Assembly (NCBI GenBank): GCA_002720475.1
Contig: PBIL01000022.1
Span: forward strand, 1 to 64,000
Reading direction: 5' to 3'
From: Roseovarius sp.
GTDB lineage: Bacteria; Pseudomonadota; Alphaproteobacteria; Rhodobacterales; Rhodobacteraceae
DNA: 64,000 nucleotides
The notes under the pieces are model-generated. The model was given only the letters and a program-made list of their open reading frames with translations, had not been told where the DNA came from and made no database searches. A program made the position numbers and the translations under genes. This document shows positions 52,778 to 63,006 of the stretch, piece after piece (position 1 is the stretch's first letter; each line of letters opens with the position of its first letter).

Positions 52778-53815
52778 TCATGCGGGGTCGAGTCCGGTCA
52801 GGGCGGCGGCGAATTCCTCGGGATCGAACGGCGAGAGGTCGTCGATCTGCTCGCCCACGCCGATGGCATGGATGGGCAGGCCGAACTTGTCCGCGAGGGC
52901 CACGAGCACGCCGCCGCGCGCGGTGCCGTCGAGCTTGGTCATCACAAGGCCCGAGACATCGGCGAGTTTCTGGAAAATCTCCACCTGGCTCAGCGCATTC
53001 TGCCCGGTCGTCGCATCGAGCACCAGAAGCGTGTTATGCGGCGCTTGCGCGTCCTTCTTGCGGATCACGCGCACGATCTTGGACAGCTCTTCCATCAGGT
53101 CGGCACGGTTCTGCAACCGGCCCGCCGTGTCGATCATCAGCAGGTCCGCGCCATCGGCCTCAGCCTTGGTCATGGCGTCGAAGGCAAGGCTTGCGGGGTC
53201 CGAGCCCTCGGGCGCGGTCAGCACCGGCACACCCGCGCGCTCGCCCCAGATCTGCAACTGCTCCACGGCCGCGGCGCGGAACGTGTCGCCGGCCGCGATC
53301 ACCACCGATTTGCCCGCCGCCCTGAACTGGCTGGCGAGCTTGCCGATGGTCGTGGTCTTGCCCGAGCCGTTGACGCCCACGACAAGCACCACCTGCGGGC
53401 GCGAGGGGTAGAGCGGCATGGGACGCGCCACGGGGGTCATGATGCGGGCGATCTCGGCGGCCAGCAACGCCTTGATCTCGCGGCTCGAAAGCCGCTTTCC
53501 CATGCGCCCCTCGGCAAGGTTGGCCACCACGCGCTGCGCCGTCTCCACGCCCATGTCGGCCCCGATGAGCAGGTCTTCGAGGCTTTCGAGCATGGCATCG
53601 TCGAGCACGCGGCGCGCGGCCTCCGGCCGGTCGCGCCCGGCGAGGCGGCCAAGCAGGCCGGGCCGCTCCGGGGACGGTGGTTCGGGCACCGCGATCTCGG
53701 GCGCGCGGATTTCGGCGGACGGCTCCGCCGCTTCCTCGACAATCGCCTCGAGCCCCTCGTCGAGCTTCGACGAGGACTTGAACAGCCGTTCCTTGAGCTT
53801 CGAGAAAAACGCCAT
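52778..53815 (-). CDS. ftsY: Signal recognition particle receptor FtsY
   Basis: A 345-aa GTPase that receives SRP-ribosome complexes at the membrane. The A domain is short and acidic (residues 17-50). The N and G domains follow: P-loop GVNGSGKT at 147-154, DTAGRLQNR (G3), and TKLDGTARGG (G4). The C-terminal GEQIDDLSPFDPEEF is the family ending. Upstream lies the NuoE-F fusion gene on the same strand, 65 nt away. Confidence 0.96.
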   Translation of the reverse strand: MAFFSKLKERLFKSSSKLDEGLEAIVEEAAEPSAEIRAPEIAVPEPPSPERPGLLGRLAGRDRPEAARRVLDDAMLESLEDLLIGADMGVETAQRVVANLAEGRMGKRLSSREIKALLAAEIARIMTPVARPMPLYPSRPQVVLVVGVNGSGKTTTIGKLASQFRAAGKSVVIAAGDTFRAAAVEQLQIWGERAGVPVLTAPEGSDPASLAFDAMTKAEADGADLLMIDTAGRLQNRADLMEELSKIVRVIRKKDAQAPHNTLLVLDATTGQNALSQVEIFQKLADVSGLVMTKLDGTARGGVLVALADKFGLPIHAIGVGEQIDDLSPFDPEEFAAALTGLDPA

Positions 53816-53880
53816 GCGACCTCCCGTCAGGTGCGTCGATCCCTACTGCGGATCGGCGGCGGATGGAAGGGTTGCGCGGC

Positions 53881-55566
53881 TCAGATCTCCTCGGGAAAAT
53901 GGCGCATGGTCAGGCGGATCGGGTTTGGCGCGGCCTGTCCCAGCCCGCAGATCGAGGCGTCCGACATGGCCTGGCACAGGTCCTCGAGCAGCGGCTGATC
54001 CCAGTGGTCGGCCTGCATGAGCTTGACCGCCTTCTCGCAGCCGACCCGGCAGGGCGTGCACTGACCGCAGCTTTCATCCTCGAAGAAGCGCAGCATGTTG
54101 AGCGCGGCGGCGCGCGCGCTGTCATGGTCCGAAAGCACCACCACCGCCGCCGAACCGATGAAGCTGCCATGCGGTTGCAGCGTGTCGAAATCGAGCGGGA
54201 TGTCGTCCATCGAGGCGGGCAGCAGGCCCGAGGACGGCCCGCCGGGCTGATAGGCCTTGAATCTGTGGCCGTCGAGCATGCCCCCTGCCGCGGCGATCAC
54301 GTCGCGGATGGTGGAGCCTGCGGGCAGGAGGGGAACGCCGGGGGTCTTCACCCGCCCCGAGACGGAATAGGAGCGCAGCCCCTTGCGGCCGTTCTTCTCG
54401 ACCGTGTTCAGGATTTCCGGCCCCTCGCGCAGGACGCGCGTGACCCAGTAGAGCGTTTCCACGTTGTTGACGAGCGTGGGGCGGCCGAAGAGGCCCACCT
54501 GAGCGACGAAAGGCGGGCGGTGGCGCGGCAGCCCGCGCTTGCCCTCGATGGATTCGAGCATCGCCGATTCCTCGCCGCAGATATAGGCACCTGCGCCGCG
54601 GCGCAGCTCGACATATCCCGGCGGGACGAGAGTTTCTTCCTCCAGCACCTTGATTTCACGCCGCAAAATCTCCAGAACGGCGGGATATTCGTCACGCATG
54701 TAGATGAAGCAGCGCTCGGCCTCCACCGCCCAGGCCGCGATCAGCATTCCTTCAAGAAAAACATGAGGTTCGCGCTCAAGATAAAAGCGGTCCTTGAAGG
54801 TGCCCGGCTCGCCCTCGTCGCCATTGACGGCAAGGTAGCGCGGCCCCGGCTCGGCGCGCACGAAACCCCATTTCCGCCCCGAGGGGAAGCCTGCGCCACC
54901 AAGCCCGCGCAGCCCCGCATCGAGCAGGGTCTGCTGCACCGTCTCGAAATCGCCGCCCGCGCGCAGGGCGCGCAGCGTGGCATAGCCGCCACTTGAGGCA
55001 TATTCCGCAAGCCTCTGATAATCCGGGATATGTGCATGGGTGTCGCCCGCCGCGATGGCGGCCTGCACCTTTTCCGGCGTGGCGTGGTCGATATGGTTGT
55101 GGCCCAGTTCGAGCACCGGCGCGGTATCGCAGCGGCCCATGCAGGGCGCGCGCAGCACACGCACCTGTGCCGGGTCGAGCCCGTCTTCGAGTGCCGCACG
55201 GAGCTGTTGCGCGCCCGCCAGTTCGCAACTCAGCGAATCGCAGACCCGGATGGTCAGCGCGGGGGGGGGCCTCTCGCCTTCCTTGACCACGTCGAAATGG
55301 GCGTAGAACGTGGCGACCTCGTAGACTTCGGCCTGGGCGATGCGCAATTCCTCCGCCAGCGCGCGCAGATGCGCCGCCGAGAGATGGCCGAACCGGTCCT
55401 GGACGAGATGCAGATATTCGATCAGCAGGTCGCGCCGCCGGGGGGCGTCGCCCAGCAGCGCGCGCACCTCTTCCCAGGCCGTATCGTCAAGCTGTCGCCC
55501 CTTGGGGGTGTGCCGCCCCTTGCCCTTGCCCGATTTCCACACACCCTTGCGTTCGTCGAGTGCCAT
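53881..55566 (-). CDS. NuoE-NuoF fusion (NADH-binding diaphorase, FdsB/HoxF-like)
   Basis: A 561-aa two-module protein. The N-terminal thioredoxin-like [2Fe-2S] domain has VCDSLSCELAG and APCMGRCDTAP. The NuoF module has the FMN/NADH site (GLRGLGGAGFPSGRKWGF, NGDEGEPGTFKDR, GAGAYICGEESAMLESIEG) and the [4Fe-4S] site (ESCGQCTPCRVGCEKA with SICGLG). Such fusions are NAD-binding subunits of formate dehydrogenases or related complexes. No gamma, alpha or hydrogenase partner is present on either side: ftsY is downstream and a small secreted-protein gene is divergent. Electron partner unknown. Confidence 0.88.
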   Translation of the reverse strand: MALDERKGVWKSGKGKGRHTPKGRQLDDTAWEEVRALLGDAPRRRDLLIEYLHLVQDRFGHLSAAHLRALAEELRIAQAEVYEVATFYAHFDVVKEGERPPPALTIRVCDSLSCELAGAQQLRAALEDGLDPAQVRVLRAPCMGRCDTAPVLELGHNHIDHATPEKVQAAIAAGDTHAHIPDYQRLAEYASSGGYATLRALRAGGDFETVQQTLLDAGLRGLGGAGFPSGRKWGFVRAEPGPRYLAVNGDEGEPGTFKDRFYLEREPHVFLEGMLIAAWAVEAERCFIYMRDEYPAVLEILRREIKVLEEETLVPPGYVELRRGAGAYICGEESAMLESIEGKRGLPRHRPPFVAQVGLFGRPTLVNNVETLYWVTRVLREGPEILNTVEKNGRKGLRSYSVSGRVKTPGVPLLPAGSTIRDVIAAAGGMLDGHRFKAYQPGGPSSGLLPASMDDIPLDFDTLQPHGSFIGSAAVVVLSDHDSARAAALNMLRFFEDESCGQCTPCRVGCEKAVKLMQADHWDQPLLEDLCQAMSDASICGLGQAAPNPIRLTMRHFPEEI

Positions 55567-55737
55567 CCGGCGTCTCCCTTCGTCCCTGCAACAGCCTTAG
55601 CGCCTCCCACGGTGCGAGGTCGGATCAAAAGCGACATTTGCCACGCCGGATGCGTTCCGGGCGCGCCGTGCCGGCGGCCACGCTCCGGTCCGGCAAATCC
55701 TCTGGCGGGCCGCGGCACGATCTGGCAGGGTGCGGAC

Positions 55738-56136
55738 ATGCGCGTCCCCTGCCTTGTCCTGCTGGCTGCGACAGGCCTTGCCAGTCTCGCCTCCGCCCAG
55801 ATGGGGGCGGAGGAGTTCGATGCGCTCACCCGTGGCCAGACATTCTATTACGGGGTGAACGGGTCCGAACCTTATGGCGCGGAGGAATATCTGGACAACC
55901 GCCGCGTGCGCTGGTCCTTTCTCGACGGGGAATGCGTCGAAGGGTCGTGGTATGAGGAGGCGGGCCGGATCTGCTTCGTCTACGAGAACCGGCCCGAGCC
56001 GCAATGCTGGATCTTCGACCGCACGGGCGGGCGGCTGGTGGCGCGATTTGACGGCGAGACCACGGCAACCGATCTCTACGAACTGCACCGATCGCCGGAA
56101 CCGCTCTGGTGCCTCGGGCCGAGAATCGGAGTATGA
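55738..56136 (+). CDS. Small secreted protein of unknown function
   Basis: A 132-aa protein with signal peptide MRVPCLVLLAATGLASLASA, followed by QMGAEEFDALTRGQTFYYG. Conserved-looking aromatic and charged stretches include YGAEEYLDNRRVRWSFLDGEC, and three cysteines (GECVEG, RICFVYE, PQCWIF) could make disulfides in the periplasm, with a fourth in LWCLG. I do not recognise a named domain. It is divergent from the NuoE-F fusion with 171 nt between. Confidence 0.75.
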   Translation: MRVPCLVLLAATGLASLASAQMGAEEFDALTRGQTFYYGVNGSEPYGAEEYLDNRRVRWSFLDGECVEGSWYEEAGRICFVYENRPEPQCWIFDRTGGRLVARFDGETTATDLYELHRSPEPLWCLGPRIGV

Positions 56137-56310
56137 TTGCACGGAACTGCCTTTTGACATGATAGAACCAGACAATTGCGGAAGAAAGTTTTCAATAATG
56201 GAATTGGACCGTGAATATGCACGTCCGGGCCACGTTTCGAGACGTCTTGCATCGGGGGATTTGCAAAGTTATCCTGTGATATCGCTAATGTGCAAAGGGA
56301 GCCGCCCGCC
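56137..56310 (+). promoter_or_regulatory. Leader of the ScfR-type regulator with TTTGCAAA palindrome
   Basis: This 174-nt gap is AT-rich for the window. It contains the palindrome TTTGCAAA at 56260-56267 and a half-match TGCAAAG at 56291-56297, 44 and 14 nt ahead of the ATG. The related actinobacterial regulator RamB recognises a motif with TTTGCAAA, so this may be an autoregulatory operator. A ribosome site is weak (AAAGGGAGCC). Confidence 0.5.
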
Positions 56311-57708
56311 ATGGCCACGCGCAAGCTCTATGCCGGGGCCAAGCTCCGCGAAACGCGCCAGCGGCTCGGGCTGACGCAGAAGGAATTCGCCGCCAAGCTG
56401 GGCGTGTCGCTGCCCTATCTCAACCAGATGGAGAACAACAACCGGCCGCTCTCGACGACGGTGGTGCTGGCGCTGGCGCAGGAATTCGGCTTTGACGTGA
56501 CGGAACTGAGCACCGGCGATGCCGAGCGGCTGGTGTCGGACATGCGCGAGGCGCTGGCAGATCGGGTCTTCGGCGACGAGCCGCCACCGCTGGCCGATCT
56601 GCGGCTTGCCGCCTCGAACGCACCGGCGCTGGCGCGCGCCTTTCTGGAGTTGCACCGCGCCTATCGCCAGACCCATGAGCGGCTGGCGAGTCTCGACGAG
56701 GCGCTCGGGCGCGAGGACGCGCGCAGCCAGTCGAGCCCCTGGGACGAGGTGCGCGACTTCTTCCATTACTGCGACAACTATATCGACGCGGTCGATCACG
56801 CCGCCGAACGCTTTGCCGAGGGCGCGGCGCGCGGCGGGGTGGAGGGGCTGGCGCTGCGACGCCTGTCTGAGATGGGCGTGAGCGTGACCGAGGCCGACAC
56901 GCCCGTGCTGCGCCAGTTCGACCGCGCCACCGGCACGCTCACCCTCTCGGTGCGCGTGGCCCCCGAGACGCGGCGCTTTCAGCTTCTGCTGCAACTGGCG
57001 CTGCTCACGCAGGACCAGCTTCTGGAGGCGACGCTCGATTTCGCGCGCTTCCAGTCCGAGGCCGCGCGCGCCATCGCCAAGATGGGGCTGGCCAATTACT
57101 TCGCCGGGGCGGCGCTCATGCCCTATGGCGCGTTCCTTGCCACCGCGCAGGAGGTGCGCCACGATCTGGAGGTGCTTTCGCTGCGCTTCGGCACCTCGAT
57201 CGAGCAGGTCTGTCACCGGCTCTCGACGCTTCAGCGGCCGGGGGCCAAGGGCATCCCGTTCTTCTTCGTGCGGGTCGATCAGGCGGGTACGATCACCAAG
57301 CGCCATTCGGCGACGCGGCTGCAATTCGCGCGCTTCGGCGGTGCGTGCCCGCTCTGGAACGTGCATCGCGCCTTCGAGACGCCCGGGCGGTTCCTGCGGC
57401 AGCTGGCCGAGACGCCGGACGGGGTGCGCTATATCAGCCTCGCGCGCGATGTCTCGAAGCCCGGCGGCAGTTTCGGCGCGCCGGTGCGGCGCTTTGCCAT
57501 CGCGCTCGGCTGCGAGGTGCGCCATGCAGGCGATCTGGTCTATGCCGACGATCTCGATGTCTCGAATGCCCGCGCTTTCGAGCCCATCGGGATCTCCTGC
57601 CGCATCTGCGAACGCACCGAGTGCCATCAACGCTCGGTTCCGCCGCTCGAGCGGCGCTTGCAGGTGACGCCGGACGAACGCGGGGTGTTGCCCTACCGGG
57701 TGGGCTGA
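56311..57708 (+). CDS. XRE-type short-chain acyl-CoA regulator (ScfR/RamB family)
   Basis: A 465-aa transcription factor. Residues 9-65 form an XRE helix-turn-helix (LRETRQRLGLTQKEFAAKLG, LPYLNQMENNNRP). An ImmA/IrrE-like middle domain follows, but at the place of the usual HExxH metal site the sequence is FQLLLQLALLTQ, so the peptidase is degenerate; the NYFAGAALMPYGAFL block remains. The C-terminal ScfR domain has CRICERTECHQRS, a three-cysteine ligand-domain signature. Family members sense acyl-CoAs and control glyoxylate or propionate metabolism. It ends with a 16-nt overlap with the converging phosphatase gene. Confidence 0.9.
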   Translation: MATRKLYAGAKLRETRQRLGLTQKEFAAKLGVSLPYLNQMENNNRPLSTTVVLALAQEFGFDVTELSTGDAERLVSDMREALADRVFGDEPPPLADLRLAASNAPALARAFLELHRAYRQTHERLASLDEALGREDARSQSSPWDEVRDFFHYCDNYIDAVDHAAERFAEGAARGGVEGLALRRLSEMGVSVTEADTPVLRQFDRATGTLTLSVRVAPETRRFQLLLQLALLTQDQLLEATLDFARFQSEAARAIAKMGLANYFAGAALMPYGAFLATAQEVRHDLEVLSLRFGTSIEQVCHRLSTLQRPGAKGIPFFFVRVDQAGTITKRHSATRLQFARFGGACPLWNVHRAFETPGRFLRQLAETPDGVRYISLARDVSKPGGSFGAPVRRFAIALGCEVRHAGDLVYADDLDVSNARAFEPIGISCRICERTECHQRSVPPLERRLQVTPDERGVLPYRVG

Positions 57709-58571
57709 TCTTCGGTGATCGGGGCGAAATGCTCGGCCAGACGCTGCCAGGCGGTCTCATTGGCGGCGGCGAGCAGGAGGCCCTCCGTGATCCCGGTCTC
57801 GTAGTCGCGCCCGTCGAGCATCCGCGCGACACCCCCGGCCTTCCGGCAGATCAGCACGCCCGCCGCGTGATCCCAGGGGTTGAGCTGGCCCGAAAGCACG
57901 AAATCCACCGCGCCCTGCGCCAGAAGCCGGTATTCGTGGCACGAACAGCGCAGCGAGGAGATCTTGGCCAGCGCGGGCATGAGCGGGGCGAGGCGCGCCT
58001 GCTGCGCCTTGGGCATGAGCGAGACATGGGCATAGCCCTGCATCTCGGCCAGCGCTTCGGTGCGGGCGGTGGCGAGGGGGCGCGCGCAGCCCGTGGCCGC
58101 CGTGAGGCGGGCGGGCGTGGTCTCGTCGGCAAGGATCCAGTCATCGGCGACGGGATCGTAGAGCAGGCCGAGCGCCGGGCGGCCGAAGCGCGTGACCGCC
58201 ACGATGACCCCGAAGAGCGGCAGGCCGTGAACGAAATTCCAGGTTCCGTCCACCGGGTCGATGATGATGGCAAGCTCGGCCCCGGAGACCTTCTCGCGCA
58301 ACGCGGGGTCCGCGGCCACCGCCTCTTCGCCGATGACGAGCGCATGGGGAAAGAGCCGTTGCAGGCCGCGCGCGATCATCGCCTCGGCGGCGTGGTCGGC
58401 CTCGGTCACGAGGTCATGGGGGCCGGACTTGATCATCGCCTCGGCGCGGGTGAGCGAGCGAAAGCGCGGCAGGATCTCGGCGCGCGCGGCGCGGCGCACG
58501 AGATTGACGAGCGCCACCTGCTGCGCGGGGCTGAGCGGCGGGGAAAGCGGGATGGGCAGCGAATCGGTCAT
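57693..58571 (-). CDS. Inositol monophosphatase-family protein
   Basis: A 292-aa Mg-dependent phosphatase. TEADHAAEAMI and GEEAVAADP hold metal ligands. IDPVDGTWNFVHGLPLF is the main signature and NPWDHAAGVLICRKAGG the second. The ATG at 58571 follows GGAGAGG; the open frame upstream to 58766 is a shadow. Substrate may be inositol phosphate, histidinol phosphate or another sugar phosphate. It converges on the ScfR gene with overlapping ends. Confidence 0.85.
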   Translation of the reverse strand: MTDSLPIPLSPPLSPAQQVALVNLVRRAARAEILPRFRSLTRAEAMIKSGPHDLVTEADHAAEAMIARGLQRLFPHALVIGEEAVAADPALREKVSGAELAIIIDPVDGTWNFVHGLPLFGVIVAVTRFGRPALGLLYDPVADDWILADETTPARLTAATGCARPLATARTEALAEMQGYAHVSLMPKAQQARLAPLMPALAKISSLRCSCHEYRLLAQGAVDFVLSGQLNPWDHAAGVLICRKAGGVARMLDGRDYETGITEGLLLAAANETAWQRLAEHFAPITEDQPTR

Positions 58572-58646
58572 GGCCTCTCCTTTCGGCGTCGGGGGTTCAG
58601 TGCCACCCGGATGTGACGATTTCAACGCAGGCTCTGCGCCCGAAGG

Positions 58647-58665
58647 CCGGGGGCGCCGCCCCCGG
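58647..58665. repeat. GC hairpin of an extragenic repeat
   Basis: CCGGGGGC (58647-58654), loop GCC, GCCCCCGG (58658-58665), followed by ACCCCCGGAATATTTT. Sequences of this wording are widely scattered between genes in Rhodobacterales genomes. Here it lies between the phosphatase and the ABC permease stop, with the stem and the T-rich tail together resembling a terminator on the plus strand. Confidence 0.55.
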
Positions 58666-58695
58666 ACCCCCGGAATATTTTCGGAACAGTGAAGC

Positions 58696-61214
58696 CTATT
58701 CGCGCCCGCGCAGAACCCGGGCGGGGCGGGTGGCAAGGGGGGGAATGGCATAGGCAAGACCGGCAAGCAGCGTCACCGCGACGCCGCCCGCGACGATGAC
58801 GAGTGCCGAGCGCCAGATCACCGCGAAAGGCGTCTCCATCACGAAATGGCTGACGGCCCAGCCCCCGGCCAGCCCCGCGCCAAGCCCCACCAGCCCCGCC
58901 GCCGCCCCGAGCAGCAGCGCGCGCAGCGCGAGTCCCCAGAGGATGCGCGCGCGCGTGGCCCCCAGCACCTTGAGGATTGCGGCCTCGTAGCTGCGGGCCC
59001 GGCTGTCGGCGGCGGCGGCCCCGATCAGCACCAGAAACCCGGTCAGAAGCGTGACCGACGCCCCCCAGGAGGTGGCCGAGGCGAGGCTGGCCAGAAGCTC
59101 GGTCACGCGAAGGAGCGCGTCGCGCACGCTGATCGCGGTCACGTTGGGAAAGCGGTCGGTCACGTCGCGCAGGATCGCCTCTTCGGCCTCGGGGCTCTCG
59201 GCATAGACGGTGGCGATGAAGGTATGCGGGGCACCGGCCAGGGCCGAGGGGTTCATCAGCATGATGAAGCCCATGCCGACGCTCGAGAAATCCACCTCCC
59301 TGAGCGAGGTGACGGGCGCGGTGATGTCGCGCCCGAGGATATTGACGGTGATCTCGTCGCCAAGGCCGATGCCCATTTCCGCCGCTTCCTCGGCGGCAAA
59401 GCTGAGCTGCGGCGGGCCGTCATAGTCTTCGCCCCACCACATGCCTGCCGTGAGCGTGGTGCGCGCGGGCAGCGCATCCGCGTAGCTCACGGCGCGGTCG
59501 CCCTCGATCACCCAATGGCCGGGGGCCACTTCCTGCGCGGGGCGGCCGTTGATGCGGGTGATGAAGCCGCGCAGCATCGGCGCGTGATCGACGCGGCTCA
59601 CCTGCGGGTCGGTGGCGAGGCGGTCCAGAAACCACGGCATCTGGTCCTGTTGCAGATCGACGAAGAAGAAGGAGGGCGCGCGCTCGGGAAGATCGCCCGC
59701 GATGGCACGGCGCAGGTTGCCGTCGATCTGCCCGACGGCGGCCAGCACCGACAGGCCGAGGCCGAGCGAGAGCATCACCGGCCCGGCCGTGCTGCCCGGC
59801 CCGCCGATCATGCCTAGCGCCCAGCCGAGCGCGGTCCGCCCCGTCAGGCGCGGGCGCAGCGCGCGTGCGGCGCGGGTGACGAGAAGGGCGGCGAGCGACA
59901 GGAGCGCCAGCGCGCCGAGGATGCCGCCCGTCGTCCAGAGCGTGAGCCGCAAATTGCCGGAAAACGCCGCCGCCGCGCCGGTGAGCAGCGCGAGAAGGGC
60001 CAGGGTGACGCAGACCCAGGGCCAGCCCGGCCAGCCGTGGCGCGCACCCGCGGCCTCCCGGAAAAGGGCAGCGGCGCGCACCTCTCGTGCGCGGGCAAGC
60101 GGCCACAGCGTGAAGATCAGCACCGAGAGCACCGAGTAGAGCGTCGCCTCGATCATCGGTGCGGGATAGGGGGCAAAGACCGCCGGCACCGGCAGGCGCG
60201 CGGCGAGCACGGGCCCGAGCGCCACCGGCAGGCCCACGCCGAGGAGGAGGCCGCCGAGGATACCGAGAAGGGCGAGCGCGCCCACCTGGAGGAAATAGGT
60301 CAGGAAGATCGTGCGCTGATCGGCCCCGAGCGTGCGCAGCGTGGCGATGACCTGCACCTTGGTCGCAAGATAGGCGCGCAGCGCCGCCGAGATGCCGACC
60401 CCGCCCACGGCGAGACCGGAAAGCCCGACGAGCACGAGGAAGGCCCCGAGCCGGTTGACGAACTCGGCCACGCGCGGGCTGGCGTTGCGCGCGTCTTTCC
60501 AGCGCGCGCCGCTGCCGTCGAGCGCGGCCTCGGCGCGGGCGGCGAGCGTGTCGAGATCTGCACCGGGGGCCAGATCGAGCCGGTAGCGCGAGGAGAAGAG
60601 CGCGCCGGGGGCCAGCAGGCCGGAGCCTTGGAGCGCGGAGCGCAGCACGATGCTGCGCGGCCCGAGGCCGAAACCCGCGCCGGAGGGGTCGGGCTCTCGC
60701 ATGAGCAGCGCCATGAGGCGAAAGCTCTGCTCGCCCAGGCGAAAGCTGTCGCCCGGCACGATCCCGAGGCGGTTGGCGAGCACCGGTTCCAGCACCGCGC
60801 CGGGCAGGCCGTCCGCGCCCGCGAGCGCCGCGGCCAGCGGCATCTCGGGCGAGAGACCGACCGTGCCCACGAGCGGATAGGCGCTGTCCACCGCCTTGAC
60901 CTGGGTGAGTTCGCGCCGCCCGTCGCCCGCCACGGCCATGGAGCGGAAATCGGCGATTTCCGAGACGCGGGCGGCATTTTCCGCCATCCAGGCGCGCTCG
61001 GCCTCGGTGGCGAAGCGATAGGTGAATTCGAGCTCGGCATCCCCGCCCAGTAGCTCGGCCCCCTGCGTGGCGAGCCCCGCGCGCACGCTCTCGCGCAGCG
61101 TGCCGACGGCGGCGATGGCGGCGACTCCGAGGATCACGCAGCCCAGGAAGATGCGAAACCCCCGCAAGCCGCCGCGCAATTCGCGCCGCGCGAGCCGCGC
61201 CGCGACCCTGAGGC

Positions 61215-61218
<4 letters not shown>
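58696..61218 (-). CDS. FtsX/MacB-type ABC transporter permease (YbbP-like)
   Basis: An 840-aa permease with a first helix (LRGFRIFLGCVILGVAAIAAVGT), a large periplasmic domain, two FtsX cores (FLVLVGLSGLAVGGVGISAAL near residue 260 and a second near 720), and a central group of four helices. This 10-helix, two-core layout is that of YbbP/LolE-like exporters. It overlaps the ATPase gene by 4 nt. It faces a GDSL esterase, as the ybbAP-tesA locus does in many Proteobacteria; the substrate is not known. Confidence 0.9.
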
Positions 61219-61896
<678 letters not shown>

Positions 61897-61898
<2 letters not shown>

Positions 61899-62577
61899 GA
61901 GGTTGCGCCTGTTTTGCAAGTGTTTTCGCAGATATGGGGCCGTGGACGGCCTGGGCAAGGTGGTGGCGGTGTTTCTTGCGCTCACCGGCCCCGCCATGGC
62001 CGGGGAGCCGGTGACGGTGCTGGCGCTCGGCGACAGCCTGACGCAGGGCTACGGTCTGCCCGAGGCCGAGGGCTTCGTGCCGCAGATGCGGCGCTGGCTG
62101 GCCGGGAAGGGAATCGATGCGGAGCTGATCAACGGCGGGGTGTCGGGCGATACCACGGCGGGGGGAGCGGCGCGCGTGGCCTGGAGCCTGACGCCGGAGG
62201 TGGACGCGATGATCGTGGCGCTTGGCGGCAACGATCTCTTGCGCGGGATCGACCCGGCCGAGAGCCGCCGCAACCTTGACGCCATCCTGCGCGCGGCGGC
62301 AGCGCGCGAGGTCGAGGTGCTTCTGGTAGGGTTGCGCGCGCCGGGCAATTACGGCGCGGGCTACAAGGCCGCCTTCGACGCGATCTATCCCGAACTCGCC
62401 GAGGCGCATGGGGCGCTTTACGCGCCGGATTTCTTCGAGGGGCTGGGGGGTGGCGATCCGGCGGCGCTTCAACGGCATTTCCAGCCCGACGGCATCCACC
62501 CCAATGCCGAGGGCGTGGCCCGGATCGTCGCGGGTCTCGGGCCTTACGTGGCCGCGCTGATCGAGGCGGCCAAATGA
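61897..62577 (+). CDS. GDSL-type esterase / lysophospholipase (TesA family)
   Basis: A 226-aa SGNH hydrolase. The N-terminus LFCKCFRRYGAVDG is an odd basic start; the hydrophobic KVVAVFLALTGPAMAGEP then acts as the signal. Catalytic blocks are GDSLTQGYG (Ser), NGGVSGDTT (Gly), LGGNDLLRG (Asn), and DGIHPNAEG (Asp/His). A strong ribosome site GAAGGGGAGA precedes the ATG. Acts in the periplasm as thioesterase or lysophospholipase; arylesterase is an alternative name. Divergent from the YbbA-like gene with overlapping start codons. Confidence 0.9.
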
Positions 62578-62600
62578 AAACGGGCCCCGCAAGGGGCCCG
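62574..62600 (-). terminator. Rho-independent terminator after the cold-shock gene
   Basis: On the minus strand CGGGCCCC, tetraloop TTGC, GGGGCCCG, then TTTTCATTT. The stem of 8 bp (62600-62581) stands 23 nt behind the cold-shock stop and ends 4 nt past the esterase stop on the other strand, so it may serve both. Confidence 0.8.
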
Positions 62601-62623
62601 CATCCGGCGCATGGGATCGACGA

Positions 62624-62830
62624 TCAGGCGAGCGTCAGGTTGCTCGCCGACTGACGGCCGTCGCGGCCGGCCTCGATGTCGAAGCTCACTTTCTGATTGT
62701 CGGCAAGCCCGGTGAGACCCGCGCGCTCGACAGCCGAGATGTGAACGAACACGTCCTTGCCGCCGCCATCAGGCGCGATGAAGCCGTAGCCCTTGGTGGT
62801 GTTGAACCATTTTACGGTGCCAGATGCCAT
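62624..62830 (-). CDS. Cold-shock protein, CspA family
   Basis: A 68-aa OB-fold RNA chaperone: MASGTVKWFNTTKGYGFIAP with RNP1 KGYGFI, and RNP2 VFVHIS. The end reads GRQSASNLTLA. A good GAGGAG ribosome site precedes the ATG. Its leader (62831-63006) is long, as is usual for cold-shock genes; nothing else is visible there. Confidence 0.95.
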   Translation of the reverse strand: MASGTVKWFNTTKGYGFIAPDGGGKDVFVHISAVERAGLTGLADNQKVSFDIEAGRDGRQSASNLTLA

Positions 62831-63006
62831 TGCTCTGAACTCCTCTAGATTTGCTGCCCGCGGAAGTGCGGCAGCCCGGCCCGTCAAGTGAGATCGAGTG
62901 ACTGAGCCGTAAGAGGACAGAGAGTCGATAGCTTTAACGTTAGCGCGGGCAATATGGGGCCGAAACGCGCGAAACGCAAGGGGGCATCGCGCGCGGCCCG
63001 GCGGCA
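62831..63006 (-). promoter_or_regulatory. Leader region of the cold-shock gene
   Basis: This 176-nt gap carries no ORF. It lies between the cold-shock ATG and the transpeptidase stop, both on the minus strand. GAGGAG at 62844-62839 serves the cold-shock gene. A moderately AT-rich stretch around 62926-62945 (TCGATAGCTTTAACGTTAGC on the plus strand) is a candidate promoter area, giving a leader near 90-100 nt. Confidence 0.45.

Noticed and set aside
55030..55737. Plus-strand open frame leading into the small secreted protein
   Set aside because: Antisense to the NuoE part of the fusion; the signal peptide marks the real start at 55738.
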